Under the pieces are notes generated by a model, which saw only the letters and a program-made list of their open reading frames with translations, ran no database searches and was not told the DNA's origin. From NCBI GenBank assembly GCA_009928265.1, contig RFPR01000014.1, positions 1-22,530 of the forward strand: 22,530 nt of DNA, given 5' to 3'. The stretch comes from Pseudomonadota bacterium (GTDB lineage: Bacteria; Verrucomicrobiota; Verrucomicrobiia; Chthoniobacterales; UBA6821). Below are positions 6,753 to 15,051 of this stretch, piece by piece; within the stretch, counting starts at the first letter, position 1; each line of letters starts with the position of its first letter. The position numbers were made by a program, and so were the translations under genes.

Positions 6753-8842
6753 CCCGGAGCTACCAGCTCCATCCTGCTGAAGGAGACGGATACGATATCG
6801 ATTTCGCCAAGGCGCTCAACGAGCAGCAACTCGCGGCCGTCACCTCCGAGGCCGGACCTCATCTCGTCATCGCGGGCGCGGGCAGCGGCAAGACACGCAC
6901 CCTTACCTACCGCGTTGCATGGTTGCTCGGTCAGGGATACAGGCCCGGCGAGATTCTCCTCCTGACCTTCACGAATAAGGCCGCAAGAGAGATGCTCGAG
7001 CGGGTGAATGACCTTCTTCCGGGAGCCTCCGATGGGCTCTGGAGCGGAACATTCCACTCGATCGGACACCGAATTCTGCGCAGGAACCCCGAGGCGGCTG
7101 GCTTCGGCCAAGGCTTCACGATCATGGACAGGGAAGATCAGGAGGAATTACTCGAATCCGTGGTGGCCCGACTCGGCTTCCGCGCCAATGATAAGCGCTT
7201 TCCCAAAGGAGAGGTCCTCGCGGAGCTTTTGAGTCTCTCCTGCAATACCGGGGATTCTCTCAGGACGCTTCTGGCCCGCCGCTACCGCTACTTCATAGAT
7301 TTGGAGGAGCAGATCGCTCAGGTGGGTGCGGCCTACGAGGGACGCAAGAAGGAGGTGAACTCCCTCGACTTCGACGACCTTCTTTCCAAGACACACGAGT
7401 TGTTGCTGACAAATCCAGAGATCGCTGCCTCTTACCAACGCCGCTTCCGAGCCATCCTCGTCGACGAGTATCAGGACACCAACCGACTCCAGGCCGGACT
7501 CATCGACACCCTTGCCGCTGCGCACCGCCACATCATGGTTGTCGGTGATGACGCCCAGTCCATCTACTCGTGGCGCGGGGCAGATTTTGCCAACATTCTG
7601 GAGTTTCCCAAGCGCTACCCCGATGCCGTGATGCACCGCATTGAGACGAACTACCGGAGTGTCCCTCAGGTTCTCGAGTTGGCCAACGCCTCCATTGCCA
7701 ACAATCCGCGCCAGTTCCCCAAGGAGCTCAGGGCTGTGCGCAAGCCTTCCGTTACCAAACCCGCCCTTGTCCCGTTGGCAACCAACAACGAACAGGCCTC
7801 CTTCATCGCCCAGCGCGTCCTAGAGCTTCACGATGAGGGAATCGATTTCTGCGAGATGGCGGTGCTCTACCGCGCCCACTACCACTCGATGGAGATTCAG
7901 CTCGAGTTCACCCGTCGTGGAATCCCATTCGGGATCACGAGCGGACTGCGATTCTTCGAGCAGGCGCATGTGAAGGATACGGCAGCTTTCCTGAAGTTTG
8001 CCGTCAATCCGAACGACGAGGTGGCCTTCAAGCGCATGGTCCGGCTACTTCCCGGCATCGGCACCAAAACGGCCGAGATCCTCTGGAACAAGACGGCGGA
8101 GCTGCTCGGTGGAGGCCGTTCCTTCGGAATCCTTGAAAAAGGATGCAAGCCCCCAGCCAAGGCTGCGGGGGGATGGTCGCAACTTGTCGCCACACTCGTC
8201 CAACTCGCCCCCTCAGGGACCCCGGCACCCCCCTCCGAAATGATCTCTGTGGTCACCACGGGACTCTACGACGACTACATGCAGGCCAAGTTCGCCAACT
8301 ACGAGGCGCGCAGGGATGATCTCAACACCCTGGCCAACTACGCCCGCCAGTTCGATCAGACCGAGGAATTTCTCGCCCAACTCACCCTCCTCGGAGGAAC
8401 CGAGACAAGCGAGGTCCGAGGGGGAGACGATGAGGAGGACAAAGTCTGTCTCTCGAGTATCCATCAGGCCAAGGGACTGGAGTGGCAGGCTGTCTTTTTG
8501 GCCTGGCTCACCGAGGGGATGTTCCCCGGCGCTCGTTCACTTGAGGATGAGAACGCGCTGGAGGAGGAACGGCGCCTCTTCTACGTGGGGGTGACCCGCT
8601 GCAAAGAGGAACTCTACCTCACCTATCCGGAACTTCGCCTCAATGCCGCGTATGGCGAGGCCTTCCAGCGCCCGTCACGGTTCCTTGAGGAACTCCCCGA
8701 GCATCTCACCGAACGTTGGGAAGTCGCCCGCGCCGTCTCCCGCTTCACCCCCCAGGGACAGAGGGAACAGCAGAAACCGTCCCACGTTAACCGGGACTTC
8801 GACCCCGCTGACGAGTCCCAACTTCCCGAGTGGGAGGATTAG
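6749..8842 (+). CDS. Superfamily 1A DNA helicase, UvrD/PcrA/Rep type
   Basis: An ATP-driven 3'-5' single-strand translocase and helicase of the DNA repair and replication-restart class. The 697 residues carry the helicase motifs in order: Q-motif LNEQQLAAV (23-31), Walker A AGAGSGKT (42-49), motif Ia TFTNKAAREM (73-82), motif II DEYQD (239-243), motif III GDDAQSIYSWRGA (266-278) and motif IV NYRS (301-304). Further on are SSIHQAKGLEW (motif V) and RRLFYVGVTRCKEEL (motif VI). The stretch just before motif V is acidic (GGDDEED). The C-terminus ends soon after motif VI and shows no clear RNA-polymerase-binding Tudor part of the PcrA kind, so it could be UvrD, PcrA or Rep-like. Its start overlaps dacA by 4 bases; the next gene converges on it after 12 bp. 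Confidence 0.93.
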   Translation: MTRSYQLHPAEGDGYDIDFAKALNEQQLAAVTSEAGPHLVIAGAGSGKTRTLTYRVAWLLGQGYRPGEILLLTFTNKAAREMLERVNDLLPGASDGLWSGTFHSIGHRILRRNPEAAGFGQGFTIMDREDQEELLESVVARLGFRANDKRFPKGEVLAELLSLSCNTGDSLRTLLARRYRYFIDLEEQIAQVGAAYEGRKKEVNSLDFDDLLSKTHELLLTNPEIAASYQRRFRAILVDEYQDTNRLQAGLIDTLAAAHRHIMVVGDDAQSIYSWRGADFANILEFPKRYPDAVMHRIETNYRSVPQVLELANASIANNPRQFPKELRAVRKPSVTKPALVPLATNNEQASFIAQRVLELHDEGIDFCEMAVLYRAHYHSMEIQLEFTRRGIPFGITSGLRFFEQAHVKDTAAFLKFAVNPNDEVAFKRMVRLLPGIGTKTAEILWNKTAELLGGGRSFGILEKGCKPPAKAAGGWSQLVATLVQLAPSGTPAPPSEMISVVTTGLYDDYMQAKFANYEARRDDLNTLANYARQFDQTEEFLAQLTLLGGTETSEVRGGDDEEDKVCLSSIHQAKGLEWQAVFLAWLTEGMFPGARSLEDENALEEERRLFYVGVTRCKEELYLTYPELRLNAAYGEAFQRPSRFLEELPEHLTERWEVARAVSRFTPQGQREQQKPSHVNRDFDPADESQLPEWED

Positions 8843-8854
8843 AAAACCTCATTA

Positions 8855-9880
8855 TCAGGCAGCTGCCGCGTGCCGGGATCGTTCAGCCGCCCTCGCCACG
8901 AAAAGTTCGATTGATCTCATGGCCTGATCGATGAACCAAAGCGCGGTGGCCAGAAGGATTCCGGCCAACATACTGAACTGGATCCTGAGAATTCCCTGAA
9001 AGTTTTGGATAGGACCAGGTGCCATCAGAATGCCAGCCGAAGTGACTATGATGAAAAGTGCAAGGCGCGGTGCATACTTCGGCAAGGAAGCCTTTGCGAA
9101 GTGCATTGAGAAAATGACTGTCAGGTAGAGGACTAGATAAATGGCGAAATTGTTCGTGGAGAAGGCCACCACGATGTCAAAGGCCGCACCCACAACCATA
9201 CCAAGGCAGGAGATGGAGAGATTCCACGCCATGTCGGTCTTGTCGCGGATCGTGCAGAGTTGGACTCCCCAGGTCAGCGACATGAGGACCACAAAGGAGG
9301 AGGCGAAATACTGGGAAGTCAGCACCCCGAACCACTCGGCAGTACTGGCGCAGAATCCCAGGAAGAGAAGATCGCGAAGAGGATACGCGGTGGGGCGCGT
9401 GCGAGCGGCAGCGGGCGGTTTTTTCACCGGGACGAAAAAGAAGGCGAGCGCGGCGGCGGTCAGCCCCACCGAACAATAAAGCGCACGGTAAAATCCCCCG
9501 AAGATGGGTTCGTTCGCGGCACCACCGAACATGTTGTCGAGTGATCCGCTCAGGCCGTATCCAACAATGGTCATGGTAGCGAAGTCCCGACTCTTTGAAG
9601 CCATGCGGTAGAGAAGCACCACCAGCGTGAAATAGGCCGGGATAAAAAGCCATGCAGCCTCGCGGAACAGCGTCTCAGCTCCCATTCCGACGATTCCACC
9701 GAGCCAGACCAGCAGGAATCGCTGGCGCATAAGCGCCCTTCGGAAGGTAGGCAGCGAGGCCACGAGCGAGGCGCATAGGATTGCCCGCACGGCGTGGGGA
9801 TAGCGGAGGATCTCCGCGGTCACCATGGCAAGACCGCACGCCAGAGTAATCCTGCCGGCGTACCTGACGGGAATGTTCAC
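8855..9880 (-). CDS. FUSC-family inner membrane permease, compact (MdtO/AaeB-like)
   Basis: A 341-residue polytopic protein with about 11 hydrophobic segments arranged as two similar halves. A short hydrophilic linker, VPVKKPPAAARTRPTAYPLRD, lies near the middle (about residues 150-171). Fusaric acid resistance (FUSC) proteins such as AaeB and MdtO work with a membrane fusion protein to export aromatic acids and similar compounds. Those I know are around 650-680 residues, with large soluble regions; here those regions are missing and only the membrane core remains. The assignment rests on the overall pattern and mostly on position: it overlaps the fusion protein gene by 4 bases within a ytcA-mdtN-mdtO-like order. 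The substrate is unknown. It ends 12 bp from the convergent helicase gene, with no obvious terminator hairpin between them. Confidence 0.78.
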   Translation of the reverse strand: MNIPVRYAGRITLACGLAMVTAEILRYPHAVRAILCASLVASLPTFRRALMRQRFLLVWLGGIVGMGAETLFREAAWLFIPAYFTLVVLLYRMASKSRDFATMTIVGYGLSGSLDNMFGGAANEPIFGGFYRALYCSVGLTAAALAFFFVPVKKPPAAARTRPTAYPLRDLLFLGFCASTAEWFGVLTSQYFASSFVVLMSLTWGVQLCTIRDKTDMAWNLSISCLGMVVGAAFDIVVAFSTNNFAIYLVLYLTVIFSMHFAKASLPKYAPRLALFIIVTSAGILMAPGPIQNFQGILRIQFSMLAGILLATALWFIDQAMRSIELFVARAAERSRHAAAA

Positions 9881-11094
9881 GGGGCCGGAGCGGTCGGAGG
9901 CAACTGCTCGCCGGCGGGAACAAGGGGAAGATCACCCGCTGTTCCAAGCGGGGCCCTGAATGCCGGGGCGGAATTCTTCTGAAGCTCATTCAGTCGCTTC
10001 AGGCCTTCTTTCACATCGCTCCCGGTGCGGACGATCACGGCCGCCGTTCCGCCGTTACGGAAATTCAGCGCCTCCGTTTCATCAAGAACGATGCGGACAG
10101 GAAAGCGCTGGGCCAGCAGAATGAAGTCCAGTGTTGGGGAGACATTCTGGAGTATCCCCTGCCCTCCCGGTGAATTCAGCGACCGCCCGTATTGCGGTGT
10201 GATCGCCTTGGGCACGCCCTGCACGATGCCACGCAGTTTCCTATTGGACTCGGCAAGGAGATAGACATCCACGGCCATACCGGGTCTGACCCGAAGAAGA
10301 TCGGTCTCACGGAAATTGGCCAGCACGTACCAAATTCGGTCATCAACGATTGAAAATATCTGCTCCCCCGTGGCTGCGTAGGCACCGGGAGTGATCTGGA
10401 GATTCACCACAAACCCGTCACATGGCGCGTAGACCTTGCAGTAGGAGAGCTTCAATTCGGCATCGCGAAGGGACGCCTCAGCCGCCAGTTTGCGAACATT
10501 CACGTCGCCCTTCTCACCCAGGAGGTTGCGGGCCCTCTCTAGCGATGCCTTATCCTGAGCGACCTTCTGGGTGGCCGTGAGGGCCTCGGTCTGGGCGAGT
10601 TGGTTCTTGTCGACCGTCACGTAGAGGTTGCCCACGAGAGCCTGGACTCGCTTGGCATAATCGACGGCATAGTCGGCCTTGGCCTGGCTTTGCTTGAGTC
10701 CCGCATCGGCGGCCGCGATCTGATCCTTGTAAGCCTGGATCTCGAGATCGGTAAGAGCCAGTTGAGCCTTGGCCTTTTCCGCCTCGGCCTCATAGGGACG
10801 GGAATCCAACTCAAGCAGGAGATCCCCCTTTTTCACCAGTTGGTTGTCCTTCACATGGATGGCAGTGATCGCCCCTCCGACCTGTGGACTGACCCCGATC
10901 AGGTTGGCACGGACCTGTGCATCCTCCGTCCTGGGGTTGAGACGGATGTTCCGATAAACTTCGATTGCAGTCAGAATGGCTGCTGCATAGGCCGCGAGTG
11001 AAATGAGAACGCCAATGACACGCTTGATCTTCCTTCCCGTGTCATGAGGAGGGGATGCCAGGGTTGCGGCTTGGGACTCTACCGGATCGCTCAT
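9877..11094 (-). CDS. HlyD/EmrA-type membrane fusion protein (MdtN/AaeA-like)
   Basis: The periplasmic adaptor that joins the inner membrane permease to a TolC-type channel. The 405 residues begin with a short cytoplasmic part and one membrane segment (about 25-44). RTEDAQVRANLIGVSPQVGGAI follows (55-76), a hallmark of EmrA/AaeA/MdtN adaptors, and then the first lipoyl half VKKGDLLLELD (87-97). A long Ala/Lys/Gln-rich alpha-hairpin, expected to meet the outer membrane channel, spans about 100-215. The second lipoyl half (APCDGFVVNLQITPGAY) and the beta-barrel (ILLAQRFPVRIVLDE) come next. A Pro-rich C-terminal tail of some 30 residues is unusual and probably disordered. It overlaps the FUSC gene by 4 bases downstream and the YtcA gene by 4 bases upstream. 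Confidence 0.92.
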   Translation of the reverse strand: MSDPVESQAATLASPPHDTGRKIKRVIGVLISLAAYAAAILTAIEVYRNIRLNPRTEDAQVRANLIGVSPQVGGAITAIHVKDNQLVKKGDLLLELDSRPYEAEAEKAKAQLALTDLEIQAYKDQIAAADAGLKQSQAKADYAVDYAKRVQALVGNLYVTVDKNQLAQTEALTATQKVAQDKASLERARNLLGEKGDVNVRKLAAEASLRDAELKLSYCKVYAPCDGFVVNLQITPGAYAATGEQIFSIVDDRIWYVLANFRETDLLRVRPGMAVDVYLLAESNRKLRGIVQGVPKAITPQYGRSLNSPGGQGILQNVSPTLDFILLAQRFPVRIVLDETEALNFRNGGTAAVIVRTGSDVKEGLKRLNELQKNSAPAFRAPLGTAGDLPLVPAGEQLPPTAPAP

Positions 11095-11351
11095 CGGGCC
11101 GAAAAGAAAATCAGCCAGATACCGCAGATGAGCGAGCTCAGCAGGGCGGCATAGACCAGGGTGATCGGAACCAGGAACGGAATAATCCCAGTTCTCAGGA
11201 AAATCAGGTGGATGACCCAGAAGGAAAGAAGCCCCCCGATCATGCAGAGAAGCCAGGCTGGAAAATAGGCACCCGCGATGTTGAGTTGCGGATCACAACC
11301 CGTCATCGTCAACATGGCCAGAACAGCCAAGGCAGTTACCCATCGTGACAT
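11091..11351 (-). CDS. ytcA: YtcA-like small membrane lipoprotein
   Basis: An 86-residue protein with a lipoprotein-type signal ending MTGC (lipid-accepting C19), then GAYFPAWLLCMIGG and two hydrophobic segments (about 34-55 and 60-82). E. coli YtcA, encoded directly upstream of mdtNOP, has the same pattern as I recall it: a cysteine after a short signal, GAYYPSWFFC, then two membrane segments. The gene order ytcA, fusion protein, FUSC permease matches as well. The molecular role of YtcA is unknown; it probably belongs to the efflux complex. The Met at the -3 position of the lipobox is less usual than Leu. Its ATG overlaps the divergent TolC-like gene's GTG start region by 7 bases. GAGGGG abuts the ATG without spacing, so no proper Shine-Dalgarno is present. 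Confidence 0.82.
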   Translation of the reverse strand: MSRWVTALAVLAMLTMTGCDPQLNIAGAYFPAWLLCMIGGLLSFWVIHLIFLRTGIIPFLVPITLVYAALLSSLICGIWLIFFSAR

Positions 11352-12823
11352 CCCCTCACACTAGAAGAGCCCGGAGAAGGGCGGCAACGCTAATTGCCGC
11401 CTCAGCTCTCCTGTGCTCTTTGGCGCTACACGCCAAACAGAAAAGCGACGCTCTGGGATCGCTCGTTACCAAGGGTTTTTTTCCGGAGTCCAACTATCCG
11501 CTGGCCGCCTCGAGTTCATTCGATCCCTCGCGTGGCTACGAGCTTTCCTCCTTGATCGAACTGGGGTTGGCCAATAATCCCCAAACCCGCTCCTCATGGT
11601 TCAACGCCTTAGTCAGTCGAGCAAAGATCGGGGAAGCCAAGTCTCTTTATTACCCGAAACTTTCGTTCACGGCCCAAGGGGGATACATCAAGACTTTCTA
11701 CCCTACCCAGTCGGGAAATTTGAGCGCCGTCACGACTGACGTGATCCCCGACCTCGAACTGGAATACCTTCTGCTCGATTTCGGTCGCCGTGATGCCGAC
11801 GTGCGTCGCACCATGTTCCTACTCGAGGCGGCGAACCTCTCTTTCAGCCGTAACGTCCAGAAAACGGTCTTTGCCATCCAGCAGTCTTATTTCGCCCACA
11901 CGGCTTCCCTTTCCCAGCGTGATGCTGCAAAAGCCAACCTGGAACTCTCCAGGACCATCCTGGGAATGGTGGAGTCTCAGGTTGCCGCCGGACTCGGCAC
12001 CAAGCCCGAACTCGACACCGCCCGCAAGATGCTAGCTCAGGCGGAATTCGACATGGCAGCAGCCGAACGCAATGTCGAGGTCACGCTTGGCAATCTCCGC
12101 GTGGCCGCGGGGTTGCCGGCCAATGCACCGCTGAAGGTTCTACCAGGTCACGCCGGTTCACAATCGCCCAGCCTTGATGCCCTTGGCTCCGGCGTCGACC
12201 TTCTTATCGACCAGGCGGTGAAAAAGCGTCCGGACCTTGCAGCGCGGGAATCTGAAATCAAGGCCAGCAGGGCCGCGGTCCAGCGCGCCAAGGCAGACTT
12301 TCTTCCCAAACTTTCCCTGCAGGGCGATGTCTCCAACGACACCTACGTCTATACCGCTGCGGTCCCTCCCCAGAGCGGAACATATTACGGGAACCGCGTC
12401 GGGTACTCGGGATTCGCCGTGCTGAGTTGGGATCTCTTCGACGGGTTCCAGCGCGTGGAGAAAGTCAAGGAGCGACAGGCTGAGGAATCCCAGGCCAGAG
12501 CAGATGCCGAGTCCACTCGATTGCAGACGACTCAGGATGTCTGGACGGCCTACAACGATTCGCTCAAGGCGCGCAAACGGGTCGCCTATGCGGACTCGCT
12601 GGTTGCCTCGGCGGAGGAGAACTTCAAATCCGCCCAGGCCGCTTTTACCAACCAACTTCTCAACATCACCGACCTCGTCTCCAATCAGAGCGCTTTGGCC
12701 GCCGCACGCTTTGAGCAGTCCGGAGCTAAGGCCGATTACCTCACCAGCCTCGCCGCACTTTCCCTGGCGATGGGTAACGTTCCCCCCCCAAGGGGAACCG
12801 GTGTGAAGCCAGCTTCGCTTTGA
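11345..12823 (+). CDS. TolC-family outer membrane efflux factor (MdtP-like role)
   Basis: A 492-residue outer membrane channel protein. The N-terminus is Arg-rich and followed by a hydrophobic stretch ending LALHA, a signal peptide with cleavage near residue 30. The two outer-membrane-efflux repeats follow: the first includes LSSLIELGLANNPQTRSSWFNALVSRAKIGEAKS and YPKLSF, the second DLLIDQAVKKRPDLAARESEIKASRAAVQRAKADFLPKL. Both carry long helices that form the periplasmic tunnel. FAVLSWDLFDGFQR is the typical beta-strand motif of the second half. The start is GTG at 11345; no ATG, GTG or TTG exists in frame between the preceding stop (11282) and this codon, nor until well past the signal peptide. 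It is the natural outer partner of the divergently encoded fusion protein and permease. Confidence 0.93.
   Translation: MTSPHTRRARRRAATLIAASALLCSLALHAKQKSDALGSLVTKGFFPESNYPLAASSSFDPSRGYELSSLIELGLANNPQTRSSWFNALVSRAKIGEAKSLYYPKLSFTAQGGYIKTFYPTQSGNLSAVTTDVIPDLELEYLLLDFGRRDADVRRTMFLLEAANLSFSRNVQKTVFAIQQSYFAHTASLSQRDAAKANLELSRTILGMVESQVAAGLGTKPELDTARKMLAQAEFDMAAAERNVEVTLGNLRVAAGLPANAPLKVLPGHAGSQSPSLDALGSGVDLLIDQAVKKRPDLAARESEIKASRAAVQRAKADFLPKLSLQGDVSNDTYVYTAAVPPQSGTYYGNRVGYSGFAVLSWDLFDGFQRVEKVKERQAEESQARADAESTRLQTTQDVWTAYNDSLKARKRVAYADSLVASAEENFKSAQAAFTNQLLNITDLVSNQSALAAARFEQSGAKADYLTSLAALSLAMGNVPPPRGTGVKPASL
11380..11401. repeat. Perfect 8-base inverted repeat between divergent efflux starts
   Basis: GGCGGCAA (11380-11387) and TTGCCGCC (11394-11401) form a perfect inverted repeat with a 6-base spacer. 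It lies inside the signal-peptide codons of the TolC-like gene and about 29 bp upstream of the ytcA start on the other strand. Since the two divergent genes have no intergenic DNA, this is the best candidate operator for a dimeric regulator. As RNA it would also form a hairpin early in the TolC-like message. It may also be partly forced by Ala/Arg codons. Confidence 0.45.
12779..12798 (+). terminator. Possible hairpin near the end of the TolC-like gene
   Basis: GTTCCCC (12779-12785) and GGGGAAC (12792-12798) form a 7-bp stem with a six-base loop, 25 bases before the TolC-like stop. A smaller GAAG/CTTC hairpin follows at 12806-12815. No T run follows, so it is at best a weak or Rho-assisted terminator between the two convergent genes, which are 1 bp apart. 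Confidence 0.25.
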
Positions 12824-12824
12824 G

Positions 12825-13094
12825 TCACTTCCTCCGGTAACGGGCCGTAATCAGGCCTGCTGTACCCTTGGTCGCCGAAACGAGTTCCCACTCCAAATCC
12901 TGCGCAAGAAACTCTCCGGGAAGACCCGAAAGGGTCGCTGTGGAATTCCCCCCAGCGATCAGCGGATGGATGGTGAGAATAAGCTCCCCGGCCTTGAGAA
13001 CCCTATCAAAGGGAATCCCTCGCCGACTTGGCTTTCCCAAAGCGGTGAGAAGTTTCCCATCAAGACTGACCGAGGCACGAAGGATAGCCTCCAT
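12825..13094 (-). CDS. Mini RibD-C/DHFR-like reductase, internally deleted
   Basis: An 89-residue product whose two ends look like the RibD C-terminal (dihydrofolate-reductase-like) domain. The start ASVSLDGKL matches the first strand of that fold. From about residue 35, ELILTIHPLIAGGNSTATLSGLPGEFL and the final LITARYRRK match its last strands, including the conserved PL(I/L)xGG. The normal domain is about 200 residues; everything between is missing, including the NADPH-binding loop and the VLVGxGTV strand. It is therefore unlikely to be an active reductase by itself. It could be a decayed gene that kept its frame by an internal deletion, or a trimmed protein with another role. It sits 8 bp behind the LPG-synthase-like gene and ends 1 bp from the convergent TolC-like gene. 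Confidence 0.7.
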   Translation of the reverse strand: MEAILRASVSLDGKLLTALGKPSRRGIPFDRVLKAGELILTIHPLIAGGNSTATLSGLPGEFLAQDLEWELVSATKGTAGLITARYRRK

Positions 13095-13102
13095 GGGATG
13101 AG

Positions 13103-14140
13103 TCAGGAGGCGCGCTCCTCGTCCTCAACGCGTTGCTCGATCGCACCAACCTCCCCTTCAATCTCATCGAGCGAAGCAGATTCCTGACCTGCACGATAAA
13201 GGAGGCTGACCACGCCTCCGATCAGACTCCAGCAGACCATGATGGCGAATCCGGTGATGGAAATGAGTACCCCGAGATCCTCCGGAGTGCCATAGAGCGA
13301 GTGCAGCATGGAGGAGAAGAGTTTCTCTCGGACACCGATCCCAGCGAGGCTGATCGGCATTGCGCTGATTGTGTTGACGATGGGGATGACGGAGGTCATG
13401 GCCGCAGGCCCGGGATTTCCAGGAAAGGCGGTTGCTGCAAAGATCGCACCGCAGAAGATGAAAAGATTGAGCGGAAGGGAGATCAGGATAGCCGCCACGA
13501 CAGCCTTCCAATCACGTGCATAGACTGAGAAGGCACGGGCGGTATCGAGAATCGCCGCATGACCGGGCATACTCGCAGGAATACGCGAGGCAAGATGAAA
13601 GCGGTCGACGATGAGCCCTACGGCCACCAAGACCAATGTCGCGGCAAAGATCACGCAGACGGCCAACGTGAATGCCCTGACCATTGGGAGCGAGGTCAGT
13701 TCCTTGAAAAAGAAAAGAAAGACTCCCGAGGAAACGAGGATGAGGGCAAACATACCGGCGAGACGGTCGACCACCACGCTCAGGAAGACAGCGCTCTTTG
13801 ACTTGGGAGCCTCACGGACCGCATAGAAGATCTTCACCAAATCACCTCCGGTTCCGCCGGGAAGGAAGAGATTGTAGAACATCCCGATCATCACGAGCTG
13901 CCAGACGCGGAACCAAGGCAAGGAAATACCCTGCACACGCATCAGCAACTGCCACCGGAACGCACCGCAGACAAGCACCAGACCGAAGCTCAGGAAGGCT
14001 GGAACAAGCCACAAGGGGTTGGCCTTCCCAAGAGCCTGCAGCATCTGGGTCCGCTTGGTAGGGTCGTGGAAAATCCACCAGAGCAGGAGCAGGGTGACGG
14101 CGGCCTGAACCAGGGTAATCAGGAGCTTTTTCAGATTCAT
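13103..14140 (-). CDS. LPG-synthase transmembrane-domain family protein (UPF0104)
   Basis: A 345-residue inner membrane protein with about eight hydrophobic segments starting at residue 4. It shows the landmarks of the lysylphosphatidylglycerol-synthase flippase-like family: FRWQLLM (61-67), NLFLPGGTGGD (90-100), DRLAG (125-129) and SLAGIGVREK (264-273). In MprF this domain flips lipids, but stand-alone members have no aminoacyl-transferase domain and their substrates are mostly unknown. The C-terminus is acidic (EIEGEVGAIEQRVEDEE) and probably cytoplasmic. It overlaps the TIM-barrel gene by 4 bases and is followed 8 bp later by the mini RibD-like gene, so it belongs to the 12825-16295 unit. 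A role in moving or handling a lipid or isoprenoid made by the neighbouring enzymes is possible but not shown. Confidence 0.88.
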   Translation of the reverse strand: MNLKKLLITLVQAAVTLLLLWWIFHDPTKRTQMLQALGKANPLWLVPAFLSFGLVLVCGAFRWQLLMRVQGISLPWFRVWQLVMIGMFYNLFLPGGTGGDLVKIFYAVREAPKSKSAVFLSVVVDRLAGMFALILVSSGVFLFFFKELTSLPMVRAFTLAVCVIFAATLVLVAVGLIVDRFHLASRIPASMPGHAAILDTARAFSVYARDWKAVVAAILISLPLNLFIFCGAIFAATAFPGNPGPAAMTSVIPIVNTISAMPISLAGIGVREKLFSSMLHSLYGTPEDLGVLISITGFAIMVCWSLIGGVVSLLYRAGQESASLDEIEGEVGAIEQRVEDEERAS

Positions 14141-15051
14141 TCAGAGAAAAGGGTTTTCCAGCGGGCGACCGAAGAACGGATGGCCTCGGGCGTGGCGTTG
14201 CGGGAGAGTTCGAGCACGTAGGGAAGGGAGGATGGCAGAAGCGGCACAAGGCGGTCGAAGGGAATCTCCCCCTCGAAGGGAACAAGATGATCCTTGTCCG
14301 GCCATGCGGCATCCTGAAGATGCGCCCCCACCGCATAGGGAGCGATTTCCCCAAGCCATTGGGCGTGATCAAGCAGACCGAGGGATTCCCTCATCTGGGC
14401 ATGACCGAAATCGTGCCAATAGCGCAGATGGGTCGAGTCAAAACTCTTCATCAATGCCAGCAGTTCCCTCTCGGTCGGGAAGGCCTCGAAATCGCTCCTA
14501 TTCTCGATAACCAGTGTCAGGTTCCGAGTGGAAGCCTCCTCGACAAGCGGTTCCAGGGCGCTCATCAACCGTTTCAAATATCCCTCGGAAGCCCCCTCTC
14601 GCTTCATCACCGCATCTAGTTTTGCACGGCAGTAGGAACGGTCGGCGACTCCCTTCTCCCTAAGTAGGGAAAGAAGCCCGTCGGTCATGCCCCGCATGCT
14701 CTGGATTCTTCCAAGATGAAGCACAACGAACCGGGCGCCGAACTCGGAAGCGGTTTCCATGGTCTGGCGGGTCAACTTGATCGCCCTTTCCCTCTCGCGG
14801 GGACGGTGCGAGGAAAATTCATAGCAGTCAGGGTTGTCGACCGGAATCTCCACAGGCATCGGACAGAAATTATGGACGCTGACCACGTTGAATCCTCCCT
14901 TGGCAAAGGCTCCCCGGATCCCGTGAAGCTGAGAGACACTCAGTCCGTGCCCCAGTTCAATCGTGTCGAACCCCATCCCCAGAATTTCGGAGACAATCGC
15001 CTCCCCGTCGTAATGTCGGGAGGCGTTCCAGTTAGTCGAGAAGGCAAGCAT
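14137..15051 (-). CDS. TIM-barrel sugar phosphate isomerase/epimerase-like protein
   Basis: A 304-residue member of the xylose-isomerase-like / AP endonuclease 2 barrel family (PF01261). The strand ends carry the expected acidic and His residues: IELGHG (E32), VSVHNF (H60), VVLHLG (H112), LVIENR (E183), YWHDFGHAQ (D214, H217), GAHLQD (H244, D247) and the closing PFEGEIPFDRL (E260). The set E183-D214/H217-H244-E260 fits a divalent-metal site for a sugar or sugar-like substrate. There is no signal peptide, so it acts in the cytoplasm. Family members include epimerases, isomerases and dehydratases, and the sequence alone does not say which. It is tied to the FAD oxidoreductase by a TGATG stop-start overlap of 1 base and to the membrane protein by a 4-base overlap. 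Confidence 0.87.
   Translation of the reverse strand: MLAFSTNWNASRHYDGEAIVSEILGMGFDTIELGHGLSVSQLHGIRGAFAKGGFNVVSVHNFCPMPVEIPVDNPDCYEFSSHRPRERERAIKLTRQTMETASEFGARFVVLHLGRIQSMRGMTDGLLSLLREKGVADRSYCRAKLDAVMKREGASEGYLKRLMSALEPLVEEASTRNLTLVIENRSDFEAFPTERELLALMKSFDSTHLRYWHDFGHAQMRESLGLLDHAQWLGEIAPYAVGAHLQDAAWPDKDHLVPFEGEIPFDRLVPLLPSSLPYVLELSRNATPEAIRSSVARWKTLFSE

Noticed and set aside
8843..8867. Terminator between the convergent helicase and FUSC genes; GGCAGCTGCC palindrome nearby
   Set aside because: The 12-bp gap holds no stem with a T run, and the 10-base palindrome is inside FUSC codons and common in GC-rich DNA.
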